A stretch of DNA of 64,000 nucleotides from NCBI GenBank assembly GCA_029851415.1, contig CM056741.1:181058429-181122428 (forward strand), written 5' to 3'. The notes beneath the pieces are model-generated. The model was not told the DNA's origin, did not search any database, and saw nothing but the letters and a program-made list of their open reading frames with translations. This DNA is from Eretmocerus hayati. Its lineage: Eukaryota > Arthropoda > Insecta > Hymenoptera > Aphelinidae. The translations under genes and the position numbers were made by a program. Below are positions 24,190 through 35,720 of the stretch, piece after piece (the first letter of the stretch is position 1; each line of letters begins with the position of its first letter).

Positions 24190-26457
24190 CTATACACCTG
24201 AAAGTTTTTGCCACTCCCGCAATTGTTCGTCTAATAATTGAAGTTTCTCATTCTGCTCTTCACAAATGCGCCTCTTTTTTAGCTCTAAACATCTAATTTC
24301 GTCAGCTGCTCTTCTTTTCATCTCCTTATCTTTCTTCTCCGACTCACTCTTTTGATCAAGAACCATTTTTCTATTCTTATGTGCACCCAGAAAAGCTTTT
24401 CTCATTTTACTCGTAATATCAATTTTATCGACTCCTCCGATAAAGCGAATAGCGTCGTCCACATTGCGCAGGGCAACCAGAGTTTCTTCCTTCGAATTCT
24501 CCACAAGGAACTCTTTATTAAAGGAAAAACTCCTCTCAACGGAAGCATTGCCATGATATAAACAAAGGATCAATTTCACAAACTTTAGAAAAGCATCTGA
24601 AACCTTCGCTTCTCGCAATAATTTAAATAGAAAAGAGTCTAGTCGATCAGTATCTACTGAAAAATGTTTCAACGCACTCTGGACACGCGGTGATTGGAGG
24701 AAAATAGAATACTCTCTCTTTACTTCGTCAGCTTCAATGGCTTTGAGTCTATAAATGCGCACCAAATATTTCAATGCGATATTCAATCGATTCACTGCCG
24801 TAGATTGATTTTGCATAACAAACGGCGACAAACAACTAGCACCTCGAACAAGTTCATAAGACAAGCTTGAGTCTTTTTGAAACTTTTTGCAAATGCCCAA
24901 AATGAATTTTTGACACTGTAGTCGGAAAGCCAAGATTTCTTTTTCCGTCAGCTGTGGTTTAATATTTTCCAACGCATGAGAAGCAGCGAAGCCTATATCT
25001 ATCATCTTCAATGGCTGCAAAAGAGATCCATTGTTTAGATCAACACTTAAAAGATCTTTCACACACTTTATATCAGCCATTTCTTTCGGTTTTATCACTC
25101 TAGCCATGAGCCGTTTCAGTAAGTCATACAAATCATTCATCAAAAATGGTACCATGGGCTTAACAGTCTGATATTTCACCAAGAATGGCTGAATCTGCAT
25201 ATCAATCGAAACCATGAATGAAAGCTTAGCTTTAAGAAAGTCATCTTCCAAGAACTCTTTGATTTTGTGGTAGTTATTTGATTCTGGTGGATTTTTTTTA
25301 ACACCTTCAATGTATACTTTCATTGGATCGATCATAGCAAGTGCTCGTTGCATCACTTGACCATTCTCTAACCACCTGATGAAGCAGAATTTCAGAGCAA
25401 AGAGTTTTGTGAGAGTGAAATGAATGAAATCAGCTCGACGAGTCGGGAAATCTTTAAACAGGTAATACAATGCTCGCAAGAATTCATTTATCTTCCAGTC
25501 TACTTCGCTGTGACCTTTTCTGTAACAATTGTTCACTATGTGAAGGATACATGTTCCAATATCAATCAACTTAGGCGAGTCGTCAGACCTGCTCAAAATC
25601 TCACATAACTCTCTCCGAAATTTTTTGTTAACATTGGGCCCATCTATGGATAGTTGTGTCATTAGTTCCAAATCAATTCTATGTCGCTCAAATTCTGCTG
25701 TAAATCCTTTCAACAAATCAACAGATTTTGCATGCCCTAAAAAAGTTGAACTAAAATATCGCGTATGAACTTGGTCACCAATGAAGTATCTGATCATAAT
25801 GTCCATCTGACCCTTTTGTGCAATTTTATTCAAACTCTCATCAAATGCAACGTTGAAGACATCGAGTAGTCTCAAAAATTCGACAAGCTCATTCCGAAAA
25901 TAAGGACCCAATCCATAAGTGATAGAGTAAGATAATTTATCTTTTTGCATTTGAAACTTCTGTGCTATCTGACTATCTTTAAACATCTTTGGGAATAAAT
26001 CGGATGACTTACATGCTGAGCGCACCGACGATTTATTGGACACGTGATCGAGAGCCCAGTATATCTCAGCATCGATGACATCCTCTTTATTTACATACTC
26101 AGTTATTGGATGGGATGAACCTGAAGTAGATGGTGAAACGGGGCCACGGACTGGAGTTTCTTTTGGACTGCAACGCTGAGCGTTAGAATTTACTCCATCT
26201 CCTTGCTCATCTCGAGTTTCAAAAAATTTGACCTTCTTTTGTTTGCGGAAAATTTCCACCAACTTATTGTGTTTCTTGCCTTTTGCGTGCGAAACCAAGG
26301 AAGGCTTGCCCATGTTTGAAACATCAAAAGTCTTCTTACAGAAACGGCACGTCGCATCGAGCTTTGATTTTGCTCTCTGCACCCAGAATAAATCAGGATT
26401 CAATTTCCGGTCCAACCAATCGTCTTGAAAACTGCTGAGCCCATGTTTTTGTGGCAT
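24190..26457 (-). CDS. hAT-family transposase with N-terminal BED zinc finger
   Basis: A single uninterrupted frame of 755 aa, within the usual hAT transposase range. A BED-type zinc finger sits near the N terminus (C37, C40, H57, H63) and would bind the element ends. A Ser/Pro/Lys-rich linker (about 70-120) follows. The RNase-H-like core shows D206 (VAFDES), D272 (SIDGPN) and E641 in GNASVERSFS, positions consistent with the hAT DDE triad, with a long helical insertion between the second D and the E. The C-terminal 70 residues are highly charged (Lys, Glu, Arg) and probably form a coiled coil. The start is the first ATG and precedes the complete BED finger. A possible acceptor (CATAG) just upstream suggests a 5' untranslated exon. 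No stops or frameshifts were seen. It is a transposase rather than a domesticated gene because it lies between intact TIRs. Confidence 0.92.
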   Translation of the reverse strand: MPQKHGLSSFQDDWLDRKLNPDLFWVQRAKSKLDATCRFCKKTFDVSNMGKPSLVSHAKGKKHNKLVEIFRKQKKVKFFETRDEQGDGVNSNAQRCSPKETPVRGPVSPSTSGSSHPITEYVNKEDVIDAEIYWALDHVSNKSSVRSACKSSDLFPKMFKDSQIAQKFQMQKDKLSYSITYGLGPYFRNELVEFLRLLDVFNVAFDESLNKIAQKGQMDIMIRYFIGDQVHTRYFSSTFLGHAKSVDLLKGFTAEFERHRIDLELMTQLSIDGPNVNKKFRRELCEILSRSDDSPKLIDIGTCILHIVNNCYRKGHSEVDWKINEFLRALYYLFKDFPTRRADFIHFTLTKLFALKFCFIRWLENGQVMQRALAMIDPMKVYIEGVKKNPPESNNYHKIKEFLEDDFLKAKLSFMVSIDMQIQPFLVKYQTVKPMVPFLMNDLYDLLKRLMARVIKPKEMADIKCVKDLLSVDLNNGSLLQPLKMIDIGFAASHALENIKPQLTEKEILAFRLQCQKFILGICKKFQKDSSLSYELVRGASCLSPFVMQNQSTAVNRLNIALKYLVRIYRLKAIEADEVKREYSIFLQSPRVQSALKHFSVDTDRLDSFLFKLLREAKVSDAFLKFVKLILCLYHGNASVERSFSFNKEFLVENSKEETLVALRNVDDAIRFIGGVDKIDITSKMRKAFLGAHKNRKMVLDQKSESEKKDKEMKRRAADEIRCLELKKRRICEEQNEKLQLLDEQLREWQKLSGV

Positions 26458-28210
26458 CTTCCGAGTGAAAAATTTTCCTATGGATGACAGAAAAATATCC
26501 TTACGTTAAATTTGCATACGGTTTTTGGAAAAATCGGTGTTTAGATATTCATTCACTTAAATGTGACGGAATGAAACATTGAAGCCACGATGAGAGGATA
26601 ATGCATTCCGGAAAGAGCTATCGAATAAGGTAGCTGTGTCTAACTAACCTCTGGGCCGAGGTGCGATCCCATTCATTCCCGTATTCTCGAAAGCTCTGGC
26701 CATCGCGGAGACGAACTTTTATTGTGGCTTTGCAGAGATGTGCCAAGAGTTATTGGATATGGACGTTTACCTTATCTATACTTGAAGGTTTCAAAATGAG
26801 CTTTTGAGTGAACGAATATAATATTATACCTTGGAAAGTGTCGAAATGGGCCAAAAATACATTGAGAAAAAATGAGTACGGGGCGCGGGGGTAATTAGGC
26901 ACACTAACCGTGCGGTTGATAAGCGCACGCAAGTCACTGATATATTAGCGAGAAGATGAGGTCAAAGTTGGATGCACTTGTTACAGGTCATGTTACAAAG
27001 TCATTACTCCTACAGGCCTCACTCGGTTGGAGTGTTTTAAAAAACTGAGCAGTAACTATGTTAAGTTCTGATAAATTGAGATGGATGACAGCATTTTCAA
27101 GGAAAATCATTTTTATCATTCGTCTCAACTAAGTGCGATTGCGAGTCAATGCAAGGCGCGCATCACGAAAAAGTTTTGAATAGACGTGAGTAAGTGTGAT
27201 TTTTTGCGCATTTCTGCCATGACCTGGAAGTTCTCATAAATATGCGAGTCAGCTACGGACGTCACAATCACAATTTAGAAGTGACAATGGTCGATGATGA
27301 TGAAAAGAATTGAATAACTTACCCAAAAAATGGATTCCACAGCCACTTCAGATGTACTAGTTGATGCACCAAGCACGAGTTTTACAGTCACTGTTGAGAC
27401 GGCGTGGGCAGTAATTGCACACTTATCCAGCGACTTATCCAGTCGGGGGATGTTGTGATGAAAATCTTCGAATTCCTCCGCAATTTATGTGCACGTGGGT
27501 GAAATATACAAAAGTATTCTCTGGACGCGTGAGAAGTGTTCTCCTTCAACTCCGTCGAGCAACTGACGAGATTACGTACAGCCAAGACTGCGCGAGTCGT
27601 GTCGATTCTCGATTTTGAATACGGTTCTGTTCACAGAGCACATCGACTTTATAATGAGAAAAACTGCTGAGAGAACGAAGTGTTACACCCCCTAGAATCA
27701 CGAATTTTTATTTTAAAAACTGAGCACTCTGTGAACGGGCACTCAGGCCTTGGTTTCGGTGCGACAGAAGTATCGAGTGTTGGGGTTCTCGTTGTATAGC
27801 GCGACACTCATCGAAGCTCATGCCCAAAGTCATAAACATTAGATCTAAGTGTCGCTCACCGGATGAAATAACGAGACTGTAGGCGGGTGAAATTACGGCC
27901 GCCGAGAGAAAGAAAGAGAGAGAGAGAGAGCCCGCGCCTCTAGTCCACTGTTTTCACGCAGGTCAGAAGGTTCGACGCGAGGAGAAAAAAACAACGAGCT
28001 CGCACTTAAGCGCGTTCTATATATAGAGGATATGAAGCAGCCACTATTCGACTCCTACACTCGTGCGACAGTTTTGAGCTGTTTAGCGTCGGTAAAATTT
28101 CATTTTTCCAGGATTTCATCGAAAATCCAGGATTCTAGCACATTTTGATCATTTTTCCAGGATTTCCAACCGCGAAAAAAAAATCCAGGATATTTCCAGG
28201 ATTTCCAGGA
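26458..28210. other. 5' non-coding part of the hAT element
   Basis: About 1.75 kb lie upstream of the transposase start and inside the element, with no credible second gene. Short frames at 27388-27618 are open on both strands and look incidental. A GA tract (about 27913-27930) and a TATATATAGA stretch near 28020 could belong to the transposase promoter. CCAGGA iterations occupy the last 130 bp. Confidence 0.5.
28090..28210. repeat. right subterminal CCAGGA iterations of the hAT element
   Basis: Several TTTCCAGGATT-like units are spaced irregularly up to the TIR. They lie on the + strand, as do the units at the left end, so the subterminal repeats are direct rather than inverted. They are probable transposase-binding sites. 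Confidence 0.7.
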
Positions 28211-28225
28211 TCGCTAGACACCCTG
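28211..28225 (-). repeat. right TIR of the hAT element
   Basis: TCGCTAGACACCCTG is the exact inverted copy of the left terminus. It is followed by CTTGG, which also precedes the left end. Confidence 0.9.
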
Positions 28226-30428
28226 CTTGGGAGAGTTGAGTGTTGCATCTTTTTCTTTACCTGAGTCGCTGAAACACGATCGATACCAGAAACTTCAAAG
28301 TCGAAGTAAAAATGGTGTTATTGGCCTGTTTAAAATGAAAAAAATTGACCTTTTAGAAAGTTCTGAATTTTTTACGCGAAAGCCGTAGGGTTATACATAT
28401 GGAAAATTTATAGGGAACTTCTTTATTCAAAATCGCGTGGAGATTGCATCAATATTTTTTAGTCAAAGGAAAATTAGAATTTGAAGTCAACACCATAGAA
28501 AACGCCATTTTTAATTCCAATTTTCTGAGGGTAGGCTCGGATTCTACGACTTCAATTACCCCCGAAAAGGGCGTTATAAACAATGAAATGCGATCGAAAC
28601 TCGGGTTTCTACCTCGTCGTTGAACTGAAAATCCGCTAAATTGAATCCGCAGTAGTGGATTCTGAATTTCTGAGAGTGCATTCGAATTATTTAATCCCAT
28701 ACACCCATCGTTACGTGGTTTCACCATTTTGGTGTTAGTATTTCAACATCGAATACGAAAATCGTATTGAAGCTGGCAAAAAATTGTGCACGAAAATAAG
28801 CTACCCACTAGATTTTCTTCCCAACATGTGCACGAGTTGTGACGAAAATTAAACTCTTCGATACGACGTAACGTTGAAAAATAAGTGCATAGCGCTATAC
28901 CCCGTTCGTTTTATTTTTTACTTGCGATAAAACGGGTAGAGGTGTCGTACACACAGAGTGAAAAGAAAAAAAAAACGAAAGAGTAGAAGCTGGTGATTTA
29001 TGGTGTCACGCAATGGGAATTACCTCAGTAATCGTTGTGATTACTCGACTCTGTGCGCAACAATCTCTCTTTTTTTCACGTACCTGCTGCTCTATCCGAA
29101 CCACTACCACCACCACCACCACTAACCCTTGGACGATTGCCTTCTATAGTCTTCTGTATCGCGATCGATAGATTTTCTCGTATGGGGTAATGGCTACACC
29201 AATCGTATAACCTGTACAATTTACCATTAAATACGAGAGAGAAAGCACAAAAGAGAAAGAAATTGTCGAGTCGCGTGAGCGTTATCTCAGTTTGGTGACA
29301 AAAGTATGATAGCGCCTTGAAAATAGACGGTTATATTAGACGAACGTAGGATGGTGATGGTAAAATGATTCATTTTTCCGAGATTGAGGTCGACGAGTTT
29401 TTGTGTGACGATATGATATGGATATCGATATCAGGAAGGTTTAGCTGTCTTATCAATCTATCAAATCAATCGTCGTCGTCTGTATGAAGCGGATGTGAGT
29501 GTTTTGGCGGGTAATTTGAACACACGTGTCTGAGATTGGGTATATAGTGGGAATTCAACCAAACACGCGAGAAAACAATTTGATATTGAAAATAGATTTG
29601 GTGTAGCGGCAAAATTTGGCGACATTTGTGGCAAGTGTTCTATCACCGAAAGAATCAAGTTTTTCAAAGCAAACTCAGTTATTCTGGACTCGAATCATTC
29701 GATATTCCGCAACAGTACAGTACGCTAGAGAAGAAAAATCCGATTGTAGAGCTTGAGGGCAGTTATATTGTGTATGCAATGCATTGGTCGATGAAGTTTA
29801 CTGAAATCGTTCGTTGTGGTGCATTAATTTGTCCTAATAAATTCCACCAACGCCTCGCGGCTAGTAACTATATATATATGTAGTTCACAATATAGAGTCA
29901 CCTATCGTTCGTTTTACCCTCGTCATCGAAAATAACGTTTATAATCGACTATGCTATTATCACTATACATCCTATCGCTAACGAGATTTTAAACCTGTCG
30001 TTTTGAAATTGGTCGATGGTCGATGGGAAATAATAATGTATACATGTATATCTGCCCGAAAGTTGATGATGCTCATGGGTGGAGTTCGCCCTCTAAACTT
30101 TCGATGATGCATATATGGAGACAAAAAAGTAAGCTCAGTGAGATGAATGAGAGAGTGAAAGTTTATCAACCGTCAAGTTCATAAATGTAAACTTTACTCG
30201 CTAGTGACCTTATTGATGTTGCTGGTAAGGTACGGTACAGTTTGATCAATTATAATAACTCATTCGGGAGTTAATTCGTGAAAATTCGGGGATTTGGAAA
30301 TAAATTTTCACGAATTTTTTTTATTTTATTCTCGATATTCAATTACCCTTAAATTTTTCGATATGGCTACAGAAATGCAACATGATTGAACCGCGGCACT
30401 CTGAAGGATCGTGGAAGAACTTTCCTCA
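28226..30428. other. gene-less stretch between the hAT element and the MITE pair
   Basis: AT-rich sequence with scattered short frames that have no family resemblance. A short inverted repeat AATTCGTGAAAATT...AATTTTCACGAATT lies at about 30269-30320. No gene was identified. Confidence 0.5.
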
Positions 30429-30697
30429 GGGTGTGTCCACAAATAGCGCAGCGCATGGCGCATAGCGCAGCGCACGGCACATGGCGCAGCTCACGGCACA
30501 CGCGCTAGCGCCCACTGAAACGGCCTATATGCATCACAACTTTTTTATGCATGGAATTATGGCAAAACTATAGAAATGTCACCACTTTCAGAAAATTCTG
30601 AGGAATGGGAAGTGAATAGGCCGGCGAAGTGAGCGCTAGCGCGTGTGCCATGAGCTGCGCCATGTGCCGTGCGCTGCGCTATTTGGTGGACACACCC
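30429..30697. mobile_element. GC-rich fold-back MITE
   Basis: The terminal inverted repeats start GGGTGTGTCCAC and continue (C)AAATAGCGCAGCGCA...GGCACACGCGCTAGCGC for about 75-95 bp. The left arm carries an extra internal GCGCAGCGCA unit of about 18 bp that is absent from the right arm. The centre is AT-rich. Flanking triplets are TCA and TTA, a possible decayed 3-bp duplication. There is no coding capacity. It is strikingly GC-rich compared with the surrounding DNA. Confidence 0.82.
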
Positions 30698-31062
30698 TTA
30701 TAAGATAAAGTCATGGTGTTAAAATCAGCCGATTATGGCTTACGTTAAAAACTAAATTTGGCTACTTGTATTGAATGCGATTTTTAATCAAAAATACATT
30801 TTCACTCGGTATCCTTCCAAAAACAGTCCAAAAATAAGAGTCTCAGGTGACATTCAAAGATGCCTTAGTATGCAGATTGTAACCAAGCATCATATAGAAC
30901 GGTTTCTCAGATTCCACTCATCTTTTGAGATTAACCGGGAGGTGGTTTGCACGCTCATCAATAAAAAAATCAGCTTATTCAGTCATGAATAAAAGCTCAA
31001 TATGCTTACAAGGCCGTATGGATAAGAATCCAATTGAAATTTCGAACTACAGATGCCTCTAA

Positions 31063-31253
31063 GGGTGCGGCTACTACATGCGCTCGTTTGAGGCGATTCC
31101 GAGACAACGGAACAGCGCCTCTATCGACGGCGCGGCGGCTGCGGGTGGTGTTTGCTTCAAATTACATGAAATGGGGAAAATGGTTTGACTACCGCTAGAG
31201 GCTCTGTTCCGCTGTCTCAGAATCGCCTCAAACGTGTGCATGTAGCCGCTGCC
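31063..31253. mobile_element. Harbinger-like MITE with TAA target duplications
   Basis: TIRs of about 60 bp read GGGTGCGGCTACTACATGC... on the left and GGCAGCGGCTACATGCACACG... inverted on the right; both continue into GTTTGAGGCGATTC(C/T)GAGACA(A/G)CGGAACAG. TAA lies directly outside both ends (31060-31062 and 31254-31256). TAA/TTA duplications with GG-starting ends are typical of PIF/Harbinger elements. The 191-bp element is non-coding and would depend on a transposase elsewhere in the genome. Confidence 0.82.
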
Positions 31254-33742
31254 TAACCCAACAACAATCCAACAACATCATGGAAACGAGGTTATAAAGA
31301 GCCAAGTCATGAAATGTTAGTGCAGATCAACAAAACAAGGAAAAACCCGATGAAAAACCTGGTCTGTGATGGATCTGTGGGCTCTGTTTTTCTTCAGATT
31401 CAAGATTGTCTAGCCACAGGGGTTGAACAAAAAATTCAAACCTGTCGCATCATCGGTCAGACCCAGACTCCTCACTGCAAATGACGCATCCCCGCGTAAC
31501 ATTGCCGCGACTGTGTACACACAAGCCATCATACTACGTTGATGTTTACACGACATTGTCTATACATGTATCGATATTACCCTGAGGCTGTATCACCCAC
31601 ACATCAGACAGACACACGAGATACTATATACATAGAGCAAAGGGCAAACGCATGCTGCGGGGGGGGGGGGTTGACTACGATGCGATACATCAAAATTACT
31701 CGCGCGTTCCACAGTTTCCTCCCATATACCCCCTCATCGTATCGGCAATATCACAGTGGTGACGGCGACGGCGGGTATAGTTAGCCTCAGGGCCGGACAC
31801 GCGTGACCATACAGTATCCACTATTGGAGGGATTATACACCAGACAGAGGATGACATTGTAGGATTCGGTACATGGTGATCAAGAATCGGATGCGTGATG
31901 TGGTGCATCAAAATCGTCCTGTCAGTAAATCCGTGAAAGGGAAACTCCACTTCACTGTGGGAAAATGAAAAATTTCAGATGGGGTCGTAATGAATCACTG
32001 ATGCGAAGATCGAAGAGGTTATGAAATCGATATGAATAGATGTAAATTTCAAGAGGTTATGATGGGATTGCAATAAAGAGAAGACTGTTAAAGAATATAG
32101 GTTTGCACATCCTTTTTTTTCAATGCGGCGACATTTTTTGTCAGTTACAGCTGACGCGGAGAGACCAAAATCGATTTTGTAGAACCCTAAAAGCTTCGCA
32201 CAGGGGTGACACCGACCACGATCTCGTAGCATCATACCATTTTCATTATTATCCATACATCAGAGTGATGGCAAAAGCGTTGACTGAAGCTGTCATCCAA
32301 TGAGAATCGCTAATAAGTCCTGTCACCAACAATGCAATATGCTCTCTTCCTTTATCCAATTTTCAATATCACATTTGCCCTCATCACATTATTATGGTAT
32401 GACAATTGATGTGTGACGACAGAAGGTTATGTGTCAATGTCGTACAGAAAGTGACACATTTTGGATATCAAATTTCGTATTGATGTGACGATCATAGAAC
32501 GCGATCCGATGGACATATATACGGATGCTGATTGAAGGTGTGCCTATACATAATAATAGTAATAATAATAGAGGCAATATCGGATGAGATGAAGCCATTG
32601 TCATTTCTCAAACGTCAATCTTTCGCTGCTATCCAATGTTGTCTAGATGAATATGATGATGTCACAATAGATACAATCAATAGTTGAATGAAGTATGTGG
32701 CATTGACCTTTCAAAGAGAGCGACGTGAACGCGTACAGATTTACGAATGAAAATCAAAGTCTGTGGAAAATTTCTCATTTTTGCCAATCACTACCTCTCA
32801 ATACTTCAAGAAATTGATTGTCGAAACGAGGAAAAAAAAGAGCGATCGCTAAGTACAACTCAGTTTCGAGTATTAACAAAAACGAATGAGACATGGTAGT
32901 GAGTATACTATATACTCATGGTTTTCTTACTCTCTGATCACGCGCGCGCGTGCTCAAAAAAAGAAAACGCGAAAAATTGTTCTTAGCACCTTGTTTTATA
33001 TACGTGAGCTGTGCAGAGTTTTACGGATTATGATTTCAAAGCACGAGCCTCTGCAGAATTGGAGCTTTCAAACTTATGTGTGAGAGCTGTTGGGTTATTT
33101 TCTTTCTTCTTTTTTTTGCACAAAATATGACGATGCGATGTGGAGGTGGTGCGGTAGTGGCATCAGCTTGAGGTGTGAAACGAAAGAAAGAAAACGAAGA
33201 GGGAACAGGTTGGCTATGAGTAAGTAAAGAATATAACAAAAGTATCTCGAGAAGAAGATTGATGGTAGCCCACCATCATTCTCATCAGAGTTAACGAAAG
33301 TTGACAATCTTTCACGTTTCTGAAGCTTTCGCTGCTGAGCGATAAGTAATTTCATGACTAATTGACAAATTCAATAAATTTACGTCGAAAACGTGACGCA
33401 AGAGAAATAAGAGAAGAGGTTAAAGGAAAAAGAAGGTTAACGAGGTAAAAATTAATCGAGATATAGTGGAAGAGGCTTTACCTCTTGCACTCTTTATATT
33501 GGTGTGAAAAAAGTGCACACTCGCAATCTTACAAGAATTTCTTCTTCTTTTTTTTTTTGCGATTCTGCACAAGCTCAGAACTGCACTCGGACACAGAAGT
33601 AACTCTCGGCGCGTAATTCAAACGGGATCGCGTAAATCACGAGTCGAAAAATTAAGATCGAGAGAAAGCTATAGTATATAATAGCCATAGCAAGCGAGCT
33701 TTATCGTACCTGCTAAGCTATGAATCACCAACTTTCTCACTC

Positions 33743-33779
33743 TACTACTACTACTACTACTTCACTACTACTACTACTT
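33743..33779. repeat. (ACT)n trinucleotide repeat, interrupted
   Basis: Two blocks of ACT/CTA units separated by TTC. Confidence 0.9.
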
Positions 33780-35584
33780 CTGTTCATATAAAAAAGCTCT
33801 GCAAGCTCTTTGAGTATAGAAAGGAAGAAAAGGCGCATTCGGCAATTTTAACCCTCTTATTTATCGAATGCTGATATTGATCCTGAGCTTATACTCTTGG
33901 ATTATTTACAAGACTTTTCAGCGAGTAGTAGTAATACATAGGAACAAATTACTCTTTTGGTTGTACGTGTACGGAAAGCTTAACGATTTTGATCACAACA
34001 TATACCTTCTTGAGATTATACGCACAGTTTCAATCATGTTTCTTTCGAGATTTAGATACCATCTTCTTTTCCTCTACTATTTTACCTCGTTTGAAGTAGG
34101 AAAAAGGTGGTCCATTTATAGGTTAGCCCAATCAGCAATTGTAGTACACGCGTGCAATTTGACGAGATTGCGGGGTTGCAGAAAATAGCGAGTATGAGTA
34201 ACTGTACGGAGCTTTTCCTCAAACTAGAAATACTTTGTTTGTGTGTGTGTGTTTGGTGTATGGAATGAGACGGAAAGCTACGGTTTTAAATGTGGGTGTG
34301 GGTGAATGTAATGTACGAGCAGCAAATAGACTTACAAGCGAGAAAAGAGAGTGCGAGAATAGACTATAGTCTCGGACTGAAGATTTTGGAGCTGGATAAG
34401 ACCCGCAAGATTTATCGTCCAATTGCTCCTTAGACTCTCTCTTCTCATTCCATTTATTTTCCTTCTCTTCTTTTTTTTTTGTACAGAATTCGGTGCAGTT
34501 TTCCCATGATGATCCTTTTCCGATTTCGTCGTATTCAAAAATTAATTTTTCCACCAGAAGGACAATGTACTGTAATAATCAAGCTTTCCACTGATAAAAG
34601 TTGCGAGAAATGACGAGGGTCACTTTATGTCGATAGCAATACTCAAAATCTTCACACAATACAGAGCCTGAATCTAACCACGTGCTTCATACAGCCACCA
34701 TTTCACCCTTTTTCTCTCACGCATATAGACTACATTCGGCAATGAGAATGTGTTTCTGCACCACCTTATCGCAGTTCGCTCAGCGTACATATATTAACGA
34801 TTGTAAGTGTTGGTCTTGCGTATTTAGAGGTTAGGTATACTTTTGTGTGTCTCAAGGGTTGTCTCTGGCCCTTTTATAATCCTGGTGCCTTTCTCTACAC
34901 AATCTCACTTCTCATACATGTGTATTATGTGTATGTATGTGTGAGGTGAGGAAGTTTTGAGGGCGCCACCTCATCGATGGCCACTTTTTTTCATCTCGGT
35001 CGATTGAGTGAGTAAGTACACGCATTGCTTGCTATACGAAGACGATCCTTGCATAAACTGAGGGGAGTTTCTCTCTTGATGCTGATTCTCCTTTGTTGTT
35101 ACATATAGTCGCAAAGATGCTCAAGCTCCCTGATATCTCTGTAGGTTATGTCGTTCATGTGTTGCAATAGTGTGCGTGTTACCTCTCTCATCTCACTTAC
35201 TTTGCACCCTGATGATCATTTTGCCCTTTGCTCTGCTTTTCTTCTTTACGTCTGTTATATATACACAGTTGGATTGTCTGATGCTTCTACAAGTGCCGCC
35301 AGTTGAAGTATATATATTTATATATAGGGAAGGAGGGAATAGTGAGTTTCTGATAAGGAATGAGTTAGTGTTATAATACTATCTGACTTCATTGTGTGGG
35401 CTGTTCAAAGTCTTGTCTGGTGCCTAATTGAGAGGGAACAACGTATCCCCTGTATAAACTTATACAATTTGTGCGACATCGTTAAAGATTGTAGACTTCA
35501 TTTGGATATAAATGATGAAGATATGCACAGGTCTACTGTTATACTTGTTCCTTCGACTCACTCTGTTTTTATTCGCTTTTATTG

Positions 35585-35720
35585 AACTCGGCCGCGGCCG
35601 CGCCACCGAATTCTTCGTGTGAGTGTGTCACTGACGCGGAATTGCGTGGTATCGCGTGTATTCGTGTGGGTTTCCGAGCTCTGCGCGATTCAATATTTGT
35701 GTAAATGCAAATAGGTTTGT
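35585..35720. other. GC/CpG-rich patch, possible promoter or exon
   Basis: This local island has many CG dinucleotides, beginning GGCCGCGGCCGCGCCACC, in an AT-rich setting. A frame at 35656-35880 (+) and one at 35569-35796 (-) are both open, and neither is recognisable. It could mark a host promoter or untranslated exon. The evidence is composition only. Confidence 0.2.

Larger units (their letters stand above)
23953..28225. mobile_element. complete hAT-type DNA transposon with BED-finger transposase
   Basis: The element is bounded by a 15-bp perfect inverted repeat CAGGGTGTCTAGCGA (23953-23967, and inverted at 28211-28225). CTTGG occurs directly outside both ends (23948-23952 and 28226-28230), consistent with a 5-bp target duplication. 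Subterminal CCAGGA/TTTCCAGGAT motifs are iterated at both ends. One long transposase gene lies on - (26457-24190). Its BED finger and C-terminal SVERSFS motif, together with CAGGG ends, point to the hAT superfamily. Most hAT elements make 8-bp duplications; a 5-bp duplication is atypical and may indicate a distinct subgroup. The uninterrupted gene and matching ends suggest a recent insertion. Confidence 0.88.

Noticed and set aside
35590..35615. GCGGCCGC next to GAATTC, resembling a cloning linker
   Set aside because: It lies in a broader natural CpG-rich patch with normal flanking sequence and no vector sequence. Coincidence is more likely than contamination.
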